Below the pieces are notes generated by a model that ran no database searches, was not told the DNA's origin, and saw only the letters and a list, made by a program, of their open reading frames with translations. Below, piece by piece: positions 35,440 through 46,749 of a stretch of 64,000 bases of DNA. Positions within the stretch are counted from its first letter, which is position 1. Each line of letters starts with the position of its first letter. The DNA is from Periplaneta americana (taxonomy: Eukaryota; Arthropoda; Insecta; Blattodea; Blattidae). Position numbers and translations under genes: made by a program. The DNA is taken from the NCBI RefSeq assembly GCF_040183065.1, contig NC_091121.1, positions 66,872,787 through 66,936,786 on the forward strand, written 5' to 3'.

Positions 35440-36507
35440 TTACTTAATTACTGGCTTTTAAGGAACCCGGAGGTTCATTGCCGCCCTCACATAAGCCCGC
35501 TATTGGTCCCTATCCTGAGCAAGATTAATCCAGTCTTTACCTTCATATCCCACCTCCCTCAAATCCATTTTAATATTATCTTCCCACCTACGTCTCGGCC
35601 TCCCTAAAGGTCTTTTTCCCTCCGGCCTCCCAGATAACACTCTATATGCATTTCTGGATTCGCCCATACGTGCTACATGTCCTGCCCATCTCAAACATCT
35701 GGATTTTATGTTCCTAATTATGTCAGGTGAAGAATGCAATGCGTGCAGCTCTGCGTTGTGTAACTTTCTCCATTCTCCTGTAACTTCATCCCTCTTAGCC
35801 CCAAATATTTTCCTAAGAACCTTATTCTCAAACACCCTTAATCTCTGTTCCTCTCTCAAAGTGAGAGTCCAAGTTTCACAACCATACAGAACAACCGGTA
35901 ATATAACTGTTTTATAAATTCTAACTTTCAGATTTTTTGACAGAAGACTAGATGACAAAAGCTTCTCAACCGAATAATAACACGCATTTCCCATATTTAT
36001 TCTGCGTTTAATTTCTTCCCGAGTGTCATTTATATTTGTTACTGTTGCTCCAAGATATTTGAATTTTTCCACCTCTTTGAAAGATAAATCTCCAATTTTT
36101 ATAGTTCCATTTCGTACAATATTCTGGTCACGAGACATAATCATATACTTAGTCTTTTCGGGATTTACTTCCAACCCTATCGCTTTACTTGCTTCAACTA
36201 GAATTTCCGCGTTTTCCCTAATCGTTTGTGGATTTTCCCCTAGCATATTCACGTCATCCGCATAGACAAGAAGCTGATGTAACCCATTCAACTCCAAACC
36301 CTGTCTATTATCCTGAACTTTCCTAATGGCATATTCTAGAGCGAAGTTAAAAAGTAAAGGTGATAGTGCATCTCCCTGCTTTAGCCCGCAGTGAATTGGA
36401 AAAACGTCAGATAGAAACTGGCCTATATGGACTCTGCTGTAAGTTTCACTAAGACACATTTTAATTAATCGAACTAGTTTCTTGGGAATACCAAATTCAA
36501 TAAGAAT
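35440..36507 (-). mobile_element. 5'-truncated RTE-like non-LTR retrotransposon
   Basis: A 1068-bp 3' fragment lying between perfect 12-bp direct repeats ATGATAATGTAC (35428-35439 and 36508-36519), the signature of target-primed reverse transcription with 5' truncation. The minus-strand 3' end is a short non-coding tail (AAGCCAGTAATTAAGTAA) right after the coding stop. A second copy is at 24575-25010. Confidence 0.93.
35458..36507 (-). pseudogene. RTE-like reverse transcriptase, C-terminal part
   Basis: Minus-strand reading from the truncation at 36507 gives [40 protein letters not shown] (RT palm motif), [12 protein letters not shown] (catalytic YADD), then the thumb and [34 protein letters not shown] and [15 protein letters not shown]-to-TAG change at about 35497 stops the frame; the original end (RAYVRAAMNLRVP, stop at 35460-35458) can still be read past it. 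The N-terminal endonuclease and upstream RT domains are missing. Apart from the stop it is nearly intact, so the insertion is fairly young. The clade assignment is from recall. Confidence 0.9.
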
Positions 36508-37269
36508 ATGATAATGTACGAAATTTTATTTAAGAATTTCTAGAAATTGTCTCTTAAAGATGCTCCAAGATATGGAAAAACATTTAATTCACGAAAAATT
36601 AAATCCGAAGATATTTCTGGTCCGCTATTCTTCGGAATCCTTTCAGGAAACTGTTGAAATAACGTGACCTGATTTACATTTCAACTGAAAAGCGGTTGAG
36701 GAAAAACTTTAATTATTTTTTACAAAGTGACTGCCTTTACAGGAATCTAGGCCTACATATTTGTTGCTTAATAAATTTAATACAAGATTTCATCAAACTG
36801 AAGGTTTCCAAATCCCGATTTTTCACTCTGATTCAGGAATTCAAGTGGGATTTCTTCTAAACTGATGGCAGTGTTTCCTCTGTGAATGATATTGGTACGT
36901 AACCTACGGAATACTGAATGTAGCCTACATTACAAAAATGTACAGCCTATACATAGTTTCGAATGAGTTAATTTCAATTAGACAAAATAGGAGAAAGAGC
37001 ATTTACCGAAACAGTGAAATAGTAGTTTCTGTCTTATTTGAGCACCTTTTCTCTTCCTTTTTCCCCCATGAAAACTGCCCCCTTAAAATCCTGACCCTGG
37101 TTATCGAAAACAAATTTCACGCCAATTTACCAAACTATTTAAACAAAGAAATCAAAAATACATATTTTAGACATGATAGTGCAATGGCACACACAGTTCA
37201 CAGTTTAATATAATTATTTGGAAATGTTTTAAAGAACGTATAATTTCAGTATAAATTTGTTCTGTTCAC

Positions 37270-38804
37270 TAGGGTGGAGTGAAAATGTACGATTTTTCAC
37301 TTTATTTTGAAATCGAAAATGCATGGGTGTGCAAAAGTTGTAGCGTTTTATACCTAACATAACCTGAAAACTTAATGAAAATCGTATGCTATCTTGAGGT
37401 GCCACAATGACCTAAAATTTTTAAATATTAACCCCCCCCCCCCAAAAAAACTCTCTTTTATTATTTTTTTATTTTGTTGTATTTTAATAAACTTGGGTGT
37501 TTAAGGTGTTCATAATGACACTGTCGGTCCCCCACAAAAAAATTTTATCTCAAATTGAATATTTCGAAGTGCCACAATACCATAGAGTTTTCATTATTTT
37601 TCATTTAAATTGGTTTGTATGTTAGTACCAATGACCCATTGGAAAATCTAGTCGCATTGACCATCTATGTAGTGAAAGTATATACACCAGTGTGGTTTGA
37701 AATCAAAGTACAATCAAAATGTTAGAATGGACCACGGCATCTCTGGAAAATGATTCTGTTCAGCAGATACCTACCAAAAAATCTTAAGATTGTTGTTGAG
37801 CCTGTGATCGAAAGAAATTCATATTTTGCACACCTCAAAAAATATATGTTGTTAGCTATGCTAGCTGATACAAGGGAAGCTATCAGGAAACTAGCTTTTC
37901 TTGTATACTTAGGACCAGAGACAAACAACCAGCAAGAACGTAAGAAAATTTAAGGTACTCAAGCTGAACTTCAATGCTTCAGACTACTATGAAATGTTAA
38001 GTCATGAAAACTATGTCGGTACTTAACCACCCTTAACTCTGTCGATCTCCCGAGAAGATATCAAGAGCCATATCAATGATAATGAGCCACTGATATTTAC
38101 AAAGTTCTCATGTCATACACAAGTAGTAGAACAGTGTGTTCTTTTAGTAACTGAGGCCGCTTTAGCAGTTTGTGAACCACAAAGGGACAGGCCAGACTGA
38201 AATCTAGGACTGTCATGCGTTAATACAACAAAAAAAACTGAATATCATATTTCATATAATCAGAGTTAACAGTTCTTTACAGTATATTTCTTCTTCACTT
38301 ATGCTCACACAATACATTTAAGCATTTAAGAACTGTGATCTCTGACGTGAGCATACTTCTTTTTCATGTTCATAAATTAGTTTTAATTTAAATAAATAGC
38401 TTTTCTTTTCAATAACGAGTTCATATTGTTTCAACTATAACCAATTAACCAAGAGAAATTTGTTGCCATATTTGTGATTTTTTTTTTTAATTTTCTATAA
38501 AAATTCAAATTTTCAGTGTTCTTCTAGCACTTGCAAGTTGAGTTTCAGAGAAGATAATTTTTTCCTTACGATTTACACTTCCACTAACATCATTAAAACC
38601 TGAGGTACATGAAATTTGAAATGATAATGAATGCAAAAAATTAAAATATTAATAATGGAAGATATAATCTTTGGGGCTCTTGTGGCACCTGAAAATATGA
38701 CTCCATTAAGAAATAAATTTAGCAGGTAAATATTCTCATAATTTAACAACTTTTGCATGCCCAAGATTTTTGAAATAAGAAAAAAAAATTTTCACTCCAC
38801 CCTA
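37270..38804. mobile_element. hAT-type element, perfect 8-bp TSD
   Basis: The 1535-bp element has ends TAGGGTGGAGTGAAAAT and ATTTTCACTCCACCCTA, with CTGTTCAC duplicated at 37262-37269 and 38805-38812. Inverted similarity extends inward (GCATGGGTGTGCAAAAGTTG against CAACTTTTGCATGCCC). It carries a decayed plus-strand coding region. Confidence 0.92.
37735..38210 (+). pseudogene. Decayed protein of the 37.3-kb hAT-type element
   Basis: Plus-strand reading: RNSYFAHLKKYMLLAMLADT, REAIRKLAFLVYLGPE, then in other frames FNASDYYEMLSHENY, PPLTLSISREDIKS, and CHTQVVEQCVLLVTEAALAV followed by CEPQRDR. The CHTQ-VE--V-LVTEA block recurs in uncharacterised arthropod proteins that I associate with transposon-borne genes; the family name is not certain. 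Frameshifts and stops interrupt it. Its position inside an element with hAT-like ends suggests it belongs to the element. Confidence 0.5.
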
Positions 38805-39101
38805 CTGTTCACCTGACCTATATAATTTTTACCTTTAAGGAGCTACTGAGCATATCTTCATAAAATAATCAGAAACAGACTTTAATTTATGTGTACTGTA
38901 AGTACGCTACTGTATGTAGTTCAAATGTCACACACTGTGCTAAGAGAATGAAAAGTATTGGATATGCCAAGAAGAAAATGTATAGTCTTACAATATTTCA
39001 TGCATTTTCTAAATTAGGCCTATAATAGTTACAGCAACATTATGTAACTATTTTCTTATATAATGTTTATGTATAGATGTTTAAAACATGCGTAATGCAT
39101 G

Positions 39102-39102
<1 letters not shown>

Positions 39103-39134
<32 letters not shown>

Positions 39135-39149
39135 CATTATTATTATTGT
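39103..39149. repeat. (TTA)n microsatellite
   Basis: About 15 TTA units with one interruption. Confidence 0.9.
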
Positions 39150-39813
39150 AGAAAGAAACTTGTCAATCTCCTTGCCATAAACAGCCCTACTTCTGTACCT
39201 ATTCTTTAACAATAATCCTTATGTTCGATTCTAACTTCTTTCTCTAACAAGTTAATAACATAAGTCCTAAATTGCTAAATTCACAGAGAAAATGTAAATC
39301 ATAAGTCTCTGAAATTGCTATCAGTGTACGACTATTTTCATCATTCACCCACAGCGTCTCCTCTGAGGCACAGATGGCTCTCGATTTAGCTCTCTGAATA
39401 CATAAAAGAACGTGAACATTTCTCTGCCATTCATTATTCTTGTCTATCATTCTAATATCGCAAGCAATGAATTATGCCATATAGATATTCCCACATCAAA
39501 AATGGAACCCAACTTTAACAAGTAACATTTCAGAAAGTCGTAATTGACCAGTAGAGATACTGGAAGTCGAGTATCCAGTTACAATTTTTACCAGAGAAGA
39601 GGACATGGAGATGGAGCACCTGGCTAATTGTGAAACTCTTAGGACATTTGTGGACCTTCCATCAAAATATTGGGAAGCAAGAAGGATGATGACTTCATTG
39701 TTAAATCCAGAGCACACACACAAACACACACAATTTTTATTTCAGAATGTAATATGCTTCAATAAAAAATAATTAACAAAACTTTCTAGCATAGTGACGT
39801 TAGTAGCCTATTA

Positions 39814-40374
39814 CAGACGTGGACAAATTATTAACAAAATTGACGATTTTTATGATACTTCTGTTTACAAAATTTGACTTTTCAATTTAGATTGGAGTTG
39901 ACAATTTTGCATATTTCTAACATTTGAGTAGACAGAAATATGCAAAAATGTCAACTGTAGTTTAAATTGAAGAGTCAAGTTTTGTAAAAATATATAATAA
40001 AAATCTTCAATTTTGCTAATAATTTGTAAATTAGCAAAAATGTCAACTGCATTGAAGAGCCAAATTTTGTAAAAATATAAAACAAAAATCTTCAGTTTTG
40101 CTAATAATTTGGAAATATCCAAAATGTCAACTGCAGTCCAAATTGAAGAATCGAATTTTGTAAAAATATATAATTAATTTGTAAATATGCAAAAATATCA
40201 AATGTAGTCCAAATTGAAGAGTTAAATTTTGAAAAATATACAATACAAATCTTCAATTTGGCTAATTATTTGGAAATACACAAAAAGGTCGACTGTAGTC
40301 TAAATTGAAGAATCATATTTTCTAAAAATATATAATAAAAATCTTCAATTTTGCTAATAATTTGTCCACGTCTG
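39814..40374. mobile_element. Tc1/mariner-like MITE expanded by tandem repeats
   Basis: The same ends as 28963-29174 (CAGACGTGGACAAATTATTA ... GTCCACGTCTG), TA on both sides, but 561 bp long. The interior is 4-5 diverged units of about 90 bp, each with AAATGTCAACTGCAGTCCAA, TTGAAGAGTC, TTTTGTAAAAATATA and CTTCAATTTTGCTAATAATT. Confidence 0.9.
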
Positions 40375-40639
40375 TATCTCACAATTACACATACAGTCAT
40401 TGAACACAAACCATTCGAATTTTACACTCCTAACCTTCTACTTGCAAACAATGTTTCAAATTACTTCACTGTGACAGTGGAAAAATGGAATGACATGTGA
40501 AGTGGAGTTGTTAGAGGAGACGAGTACTATCAAGAAAAGACAATCACTGATGCATTTTATATGGTATCAATAATTCAGAATTGTTCAGAGTTTGTTTGTT
40601 TTCCTCTGTAACAGAAAAACAAGCTCTGCATTGGAATCC

Positions 40640-40920
40640 TCAGGAATTCTGTTGAAGAGGACGACTTAAGTCTTCATGGAGAAGAACTGGTTTATGACGA
40701 AATTGGAGAGCTGGGCAAGACTGGAATGAAGTGAAGGCGATGGCATCAAATTGTGTCTGATGGCGAACATTCACAGCGGCCTTATGCTCCATCGTGGAGG
40801 GACAGGATTTGAATGAATGAATGATGATATTTTCAAGTAAAACTGCAGTGGATACAGGAACAGACTTTTGACCATCTTTACTTGCAAAAACATTAAAACT
40901 TCGAAACAGAGGAGATGGAG
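40640..40920 (-). other. Unrecognised open frame
   Basis: Minus-strand frame whose 3' ~90 codons (SCPSTMEHKAAVNVRHQTQF, FQSCPALQFRHKPVLLHEDL) lie outside the neighbouring SINE; the 5' part of the frame is read through that SINE. The composition looks less AT-biased than surrounding DNA. I recognise no family. It could be an old transposon or gene fragment. Confidence 0.12.
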
Positions 40921-40950
40921 AATTGAAGATTTTAGAAAAGAACATTTCTT

Positions 40951-41160
40951 TTTTTATTTGGCTATTTAACGACACTGTATCAACTACTGGGTTATTTAGC
41001 ATTGATGGATTTGGTGATAGCGAGATGGTATTTGGCAAGATGAAGTCTTTTGGAAAAAAGCAACCAAGTAACCAACCCAAGTGGGAGAAGAACCTACACC
41101 CAATTGAAACTCTGCATCAGCAGGCAAATACACTACCACCTGAGCTATACCAGTGGCTAA
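40951..41160 (-). repeat. SINE family B relative, minus strand
   Basis: Plus-strand order: GGCTATTTAACGACACTGTA, CTACTGGGTTATTTAGCATT, GGTGATAGCGAGATGGTATT and the head CACCTGAGCTATACCAGTGG. It shares the 3' region of family B but has a different middle, so it is a subfamily. Confidence 0.7.
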
Positions 41161-41733
41161 GTACATTAATATGAAGACCAAGTAATCACCAATCAGTAAT
41201 GCACTAGGTTAATTCTACAAAAGAGGAAAAGAGAAAGTAGCCTAATAGACCATTTGAATACTGTCAAACATGATGATGCATTCAATTTTAGAAATGATCT
41301 GATATATTTTACTCATATCAGAAACAGTGATTTCATTTTTCAGAAATATAAATTGTATTAGGGGTGCCTTCGCTGATAAGTGAGTAACATTAATAGAAGG
41401 CTTAATTTGAAAACAGTACTCCAATATGGAAATGTAAAAACTAAACTCGATAACACAATAGCAGGAAATTTATTTTAATTAGGAAATCGCTGGTCTCATT
41501 TAAGATGCTAAATATAGGCCTTAGTGAGTAGGCTATATGTCTGCACATGATCTTCAGAATGGACTGCATAAAAAGTGATGACATTTCAATTTAAAGAAAC
41601 CAGCATATACCACAGCCATTCTTTTCTAACAGATATATGTACATGTTTTAGATGTTAATTCCTAAAATGTAAATAAATTTTTTTGGATGTTCCATTCTCA
41701 CTTTGTCACCCTGCGGTCTTTCTTAGACTCATA

Positions 41734-41954
41734 GTCGGCCTGGTTGGCACAGTTGATATAGTGCTGGCCTTCTATGTCCAAGGTTGTGGGTTCGATCTCG
41801 AACCAGGACAATGGCATTTAAGTATGCTTAAATGCGACAGGCTCATGTCAGTAGATTTACTGGCATGTAAAAAAAAACTCCTGCAGGACAAAATTCCAGC
41901 ACACTGGCGATGCTGATATAACCTCGGCAGTTGCAAGCATTAAATAAAACAACA
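41734..41954 (+). repeat. SINE family A copy, 15-bp TSD
   Basis: Head GTTGATATAGTGCTGGCC (A box) and GTGGGTTCGATCTC (B box), body AAATGCGACAGGCTCATGTC, 3' end GCATTAAATAAAAC. It is flanked by TTTCTTAGACTCATA (41719-41733) and TTTCTTAGACGCATA (41955-41969). Confidence 0.9.
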
Positions 41955-41999
41955 TTTCTTAGACGCATACGAATTTTCATGATTATTACTCTGAAGATT

Positions 42000-42980
42000 T
42001 TCATTTTATTTTCATTTTGTGCGCTTTAATGGATGTGACAAGAATGTCACCTACTTCGATACTTCATTTTATATTAGCTTAAAAATGTGTCAATTCTTTT
42101 GAATGATTATATATTTTTAATTCTTTACTAGTACCTAAAGGATGACTGTGTTGTTACGTAAGTTCCATGATATTATTTAATTAAAAATAATAAAAACGTT
42201 ATTTTTTGTTAACGGATGTAACATGGATTTGTAACGGATGTGACAAATAATGAGCAATGTAACACTTTTTTTTCGTGAAAAATTAATGCTTCACAAAAAT
42301 TCGGTGAACATCTTAAGTTAGGAGACATTCACAAATTTTATTACACATTACCTAATTTGACACTAGAGTAAATAATTTTACTTATTTTTCTTTTCTTAGG
42401 CCTACCTAAGCTTATGTGATGTCTGTTATAAAATAATGGGTGACCACCAATAAAGTAACTATTATTTGTCCAGTTTACGGTTTATAAACTTCAATTTACT
42501 GAGGAATTCATATAAAATATTCAATTTCTTCATCTTTTGCGTTTAATATTTCAAGACATACTCAACACGGAGCATTTCACCAATTATAACACTTTAATTT
42601 TTGTGCATAGTTGAAGTGGTACTGGCAACATTGTGATCCTTGATTCAACATATGTTGGCCTAAAGTTTTTGATGTTAAGAATTATAATGTAGAAATAAAT
42701 GATTAAATGACGAAAATAATTAGGCCTATAAAGTAAAAAGTTCGTATTTATGTACCTAGTAAGCATCAGCCAGGCTGTCATCTTCCCACAGTAGAGGTCC
42801 AGGGCACATACTTTCCTGAGAGTGTAAAGAGGCTGACATAAGAAAACATTAAAAACGTTAAAAATTTAATTAAAATAATGTAGGATATTTGGTAATGTAT
42901 GTGGCCTGGACCTCTATTGCAGGAAGATGGCCTGATTGATGTTTACTACATAATTATTGAAAAGTTAATTCATTCTAGAG
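42000..42980. other. Intronic DNA without recognised features
   Basis: AT-rich; a short inverted echo occurs between TAGAGGTCCAGGGCACATAC (42793) and GTGGCCTGGACCTCTATTGC (42900), so a small hairpin or MITE may occupy about 42775-42930. Confidence 0.4.
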
Positions 42981-42988
42981 TGATATCA

Positions 42989-43190
42989 GGCAATATATTT
43001 CACTTGACGATTTGTGTCAAACGATTCTATGTATGCATCTGAAGTCTGACTAGTGTAATATGTAGCTAGTCGGCAATGTATGCAATGGAGGAGGAAAGGA
43101 ACTAGCCACTGTACCCCATTATCTCCTGTCTTAATTGTCTCATAAGTGGTGCCTTCTTGGTCTTCGGACAGTTGTCTGAACAACAACTAC
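42989..43190 (+). repeat. SINE family C copy, 5'-truncated
   Basis: TCAGGCAATATATTTCACTT, GTGTAATATGTAGCTAGTCG and TGCAATGGAGGAGGAAAGGA in the same order as 23632-23916, with the tail AACAACAAC. The first ~55 bp are missing and no target duplication was found. Confidence 0.8.
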
Positions 43191-43199
43191 AGTACATAG

Positions 43200-45000
43200 G
43201 GTGCACTGCATATGAAGGGTTCAGAACCATAGTGGGCAAATGTCATTTACTAAATTGTAGATAATATGGGTTAAAATGAAGTTACTACCATAATTCAATG
43301 GAAACATATAGCAAGCAATATAAATTATACATATTAAAATTAAATGATATGTCAATCTTCATTAAACTATTGTATTCACTTAACTTTAACCCTTGCTTTC
43401 TCAGTTTTCAATAAATAGCGCCTGGCCCACTATGGCTCAGAACCCTTCATATGAACTATTAAGTTGAGTGTGTTGTTGAATTCTCAAGCGACTATCAGTT
43501 GTATTCTACGAGACTGTAGTGGAAATTGCATTTAAATTGGTCTGAAATCTTCACTGAAAAAAGTGAGGTTATATAACTTATACATAAACAACCTATGTGT
43601 GTACATACCTGGAGCTCTAAGTAAGTCAAAAATTGATTACAAAATTACATGCAATGATGTAGCAAAAAAATACCTGAAATATCAGCATCAACTGATAAAG
43701 AGTTCACTCTACTTCGTATATAAAAATTTAATAGCAATCGTAGTATGTATGCAGGTAGACCTGTGAGTGTGTGTGTGTCTATATATATATAAAACTTTTT
43801 TTTTTAAGAAATTAGGTCTACTTCAAACTTTTAAGGATATGAATAATAAAGCTTTTATAACCATAGGGCATACAGTAGTAAACCTACAAGAATTTAGCCT
43901 TTCATTGTGATTTTGCTGTAAAAGAGAGTTTAATAGAGTTTTCAACCCTGTATTGAGACTCATCTCTCCATTTCGGAATTACTCATAAGTTCTGAAACAT
44001 ACGAGAGAATAAATTTCAATAATGGCTTAACAACTCGTAATTTTGTTCAGAATGTGTGGTAGGTTTATTTCATTTGCATACAACTGAGTCCACTAGAACC
44101 ATAGACTTTTTTTTTACATAACAATTCTACTTAATAGGCTACTGTATTACGTACTTTTATCAATAAATATGCTAATCTTATACAGAGTCGAATGACATAA
44201 TATATTACATTTTTAAGAGTGATAAAGAAATGGACATAAGATTTCAAAGCTCAATGTACCACTTAAATGTTCAAGAGTTAGTGAATAATGGAATGTTCAT
44301 AAGAAATGAGAGAAGAATTGAAATTTCAACTGATCAAGTAAACTATGAACATTTCTAAATAATATTATGAAAAAATGCAATACACTAAGTTCGTACTAGG
44401 TACCTACTTACCAGAGAGCTTAACAAGAGACTGCAAAGAGACTATCCATATTAAGTTTCTGAGATTTGGAATTCTATAATGTTAAATGTTGTGTAATTGA
44501 AGAGTATCAAAGAATAATAACTTACCAGTATTTAAGAAAACATATGCCTACCTCATTTATTCTATTATTTCATCAACTAACAAGGATTGTATCATAACTG
44601 TCTTCATATACGAAAGTGAAGGAGAAATTCTGTTGTACGGTACGGTATGTCAAAGTGTAAATAGTTAGACCTAACTTTAAGACAAAGACAGCAGTTATCT
44701 GTGATTTCAGGTAATGTAAAATCAATACGCATAATCCAAAACGGGAGTTTTCTACAGCATGCGACACTGAAGGTTTTTTTTTTTTTTTTGGCGAAAATAG
44801 TGGAAAAAATAGCATTTTCAGAGGGATGGAATTTGGAATGTAAAGAATTCGTATAGGACGTTAGTTGACTTAAAAACATACTAGAAAATAAGTAAAAATT
44901 TGAAATAATCGATCGGTGTAGATAACCTAAAAGTGCTTATTTAACATGTGAACTAAAGAGGTAGAAACTTCAAAATACGACTCGAAACGCATATTTCACT
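43200..45000. other. Intronic DNA without recognised features
   Basis: AT-rich. An inverted pair (GAAGGGTTCAGAACCATAGTGG near 43215, first 20 bases, and CCCACTATGGCTCAGAACCC near 43427) suggests a ~230-bp MITE at about 43205-43450. Nothing else recognised. Confidence 0.4.
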
Positions 45001-45007
45001 TCACTTA

Positions 45008-45205
45008 TAAGTTAAGCAAGGCATACAAGGAGTCTAAACGAACGTAACCTAACCTGCCAGAGATTAGCAAAGCATACCAAAAACCTAAACTAACTTAACC
45101 TGTCACAGATTCGTATATAGCCTATAAGGCATACGAAAAGCCTAAACTAAGCTAAGCTAAGCTAAGCTAATCTAATCTAATCTAACCTAACCTGTCACAG
45201 ATTTC
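45008..45205. repeat. Tandem repeat with telomere-like pentamers
   Basis: Three units of roughly 55-75 bp, each with AAGGCATACAA-, -CCTAAACTAA- and -TAACCTAACCTGTCACAGA-like sequence. In the third, pentamers have expanded to (CTAAG)4(CTAAT)3(CTAAC)2 at about 45148-45190. CCTAA/CTAAC is the complement of insect telomeric TTAGG. An inverted single unit lies at 45625-45690. Confidence 0.75.
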
Positions 45206-45589
45206 GGCACCGAAGAACTTAGAAAAATCCAAGTTGAAAGTCTCAGTGTTGCATGCTATAGAAAAGCCCAAAACGGCAAGCATTCTCCAAGAATGAGTCA
45301 TTTTCCTTAAATCTCGAACTCTGATATTAAATGTGAGATTTGGTAACATGAGATGTTTTATTGCAGGCCTAGCTGAAAGCTAAAAAATCAATTCAGAAGA
45401 TATTCTTAGTTTATGTGCTTTATGTGGTAAAAAAAAACAACACAAATTAGTGATTAAAATTGGTCTAAACTTACATTTAGTCTTCAAAATTGTGCATTTT
45501 GTCCAATCAAAATTCATTTTTTGTGGCCTTTCATGCAAAAACGTCATGCTCTCAAAATCTAATTTCCTTTCATTTAGTCCAACGGCTAA

Positions 45590-45780
45590 ACTAGCGCCGA
45601 GGTAATTCCCTTCGTACTCCGCTTATATACCTTGCATATACGAATCTGTGATAGGTTAAATTTGGTTAGTTTAGGCTTTTATGCCTTGCATATATGTTCA
45701 ACAATATCTGTACAAAGACTCCCATATAAATCCAACAACTTTCACTTCAAAAATCACCGAAACTACTTCGGCGCTAGTTT
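45590..45780. repeat. Inverted-repeat element near the pentamer tract
   Basis: Arms AAACTAGCGCCGAGGTAATT (about 45590) and TACTTCGGCGCTAGTTT (about 45762). Inside is an inverted copy of the 45-kb tandem unit (ACGAATCTGTGATAGGTTAA, GTTAGTTTAGGC). Confidence 0.55.
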
Positions 45781-46385
45781 CACCAGAATTTAAAACATAA
45801 ATTAACAAAGAGGCAAAAAAGAACTGTTGGGATAAATTACCAGCTTATGGTGTTAACCTGCATTAATGTATTGCTTAAATTTGAAACCACATTAAAGATA
45901 TATATTAATTATACACAAAGAACCTTAAATTGTTTACTTAACGTTACCTATATCAAGATAACACATAAATCAATACAATAATACCTACAAGAAAATTACT
46001 ATACAGAATCTTGTAAAGATCATTGACAGAGGGTGTGACTACTTATCCGAAAGCTCATAATTATCAGTCAAAAAATGCAACAATTTAGTTTTTAAACACC
46101 GGACCGCACTGAAGCGTAATATTCATAGTATACAACATCTCTTTCACTACAGTATTACAACGATATATCCTCATGGAGACATTATCAACGCCCACTGTCA
46201 CATGAACTGATAACTCTACATCGACCTGCAATGTGAAGTATTTAAATATATTTCAAATTCACACAGTAGTAAGTGTACATCGGTAGTCATATTAATGGTA
46301 ATATCATCCAAAGATCTTATACTCTCTTTTTAAAGTGTTACTAGCAATATATCCATATTTAAGTGAACATGAACAACAACACTAC

Positions 46386-46412
46386 CTGTGTTGGAGACGG
46401 CAAAGCGGCCAT
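46386..46412 (-). CDS. Eps15: Eps15 first coding exon (start codon)
   Basis: On the minus strand an ATG at 46412-46410 opens the nine codons MAALPSPTQ, followed at once by a donor CAG|GTAGTG. The context before ATG (AAGAAG) is good for initiation. Insect and vertebrate Eps15 proteins start with a short Met-Ala-Ala...Thr-Gln leader encoded by its own tiny exon, and the phase 0 border fits the phase 0 acceptor of the EH exon at 400. The assignment is inference from the N-terminal motif, strand and phase; nine codons alone could match by chance. If right, the transcription start lies just above 46412 and the distance to the EH exon is about 46 kb. A small CACAGTC-ended transposon sits only about 236 bp upstream. 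Confidence 0.62.
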
Positions 46413-46647
46413 CTTCTTGAATACTCCTGAAAATATTTTATTGGCTGTTCTACGAGGTCTTGACCAATGAGATATACAATCAATACAACGTCATTTTCAC
46501 AATGCCTCCCAAAATATCATTCATGATGGTTCACCATTGCCATTAGTATGCTCAACCGTTGAGCATTATTTTATCCTTTCAACCTAGAAAATCATTTGTC
46601 AGTAAAACCGTTTCGTGACCAGTGAACTTCATGGTACGGAGTATTAA

Positions 46648-46749
46648 CACAGTCTAGTACAGTCACGAAGCTTGGCATGATTTTTTGCAATTCTCGCGGT
46701 AGTTGCTAGCCGCTTGGAGCGCTGTGAGTACTAGGAACAATAGACTGTG
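46648..46749. mobile_element. Short CACAGTC-family element by the Eps15 start
   Basis: 102 bp from CACAGTCTAGTACAGTCACG to ACAATAGACTGTG. Read in reverse it matches the right half of the 28579 and 47395 members (CACAGTCTATTGTTCCTAG ... AAGCTTCGTGACTGTA). It lies about 236 bp upstream of the proposed Eps15 ATG, so it may sit in the promoter region. Confidence 0.7.

Larger units (their letters stand above)
401..46385 (-). other. Giant transposon-filled intron(s) of Eps15
   Basis: Interval between the two recognised Eps15 exons. It holds SINEs, hAT, Tc1/mariner, Harbinger-like and RTE-like insertions, MITEs and microsatellites, and no other host exon I can support. A short exon of roughly 42-45 nt encoding the first EH helix is expected somewhere inside; I scanned by eye for a phase 0 exon ending in a YYKQ-like peptide with a GT donor and found no convincing one. 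Confidence 0.55.
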
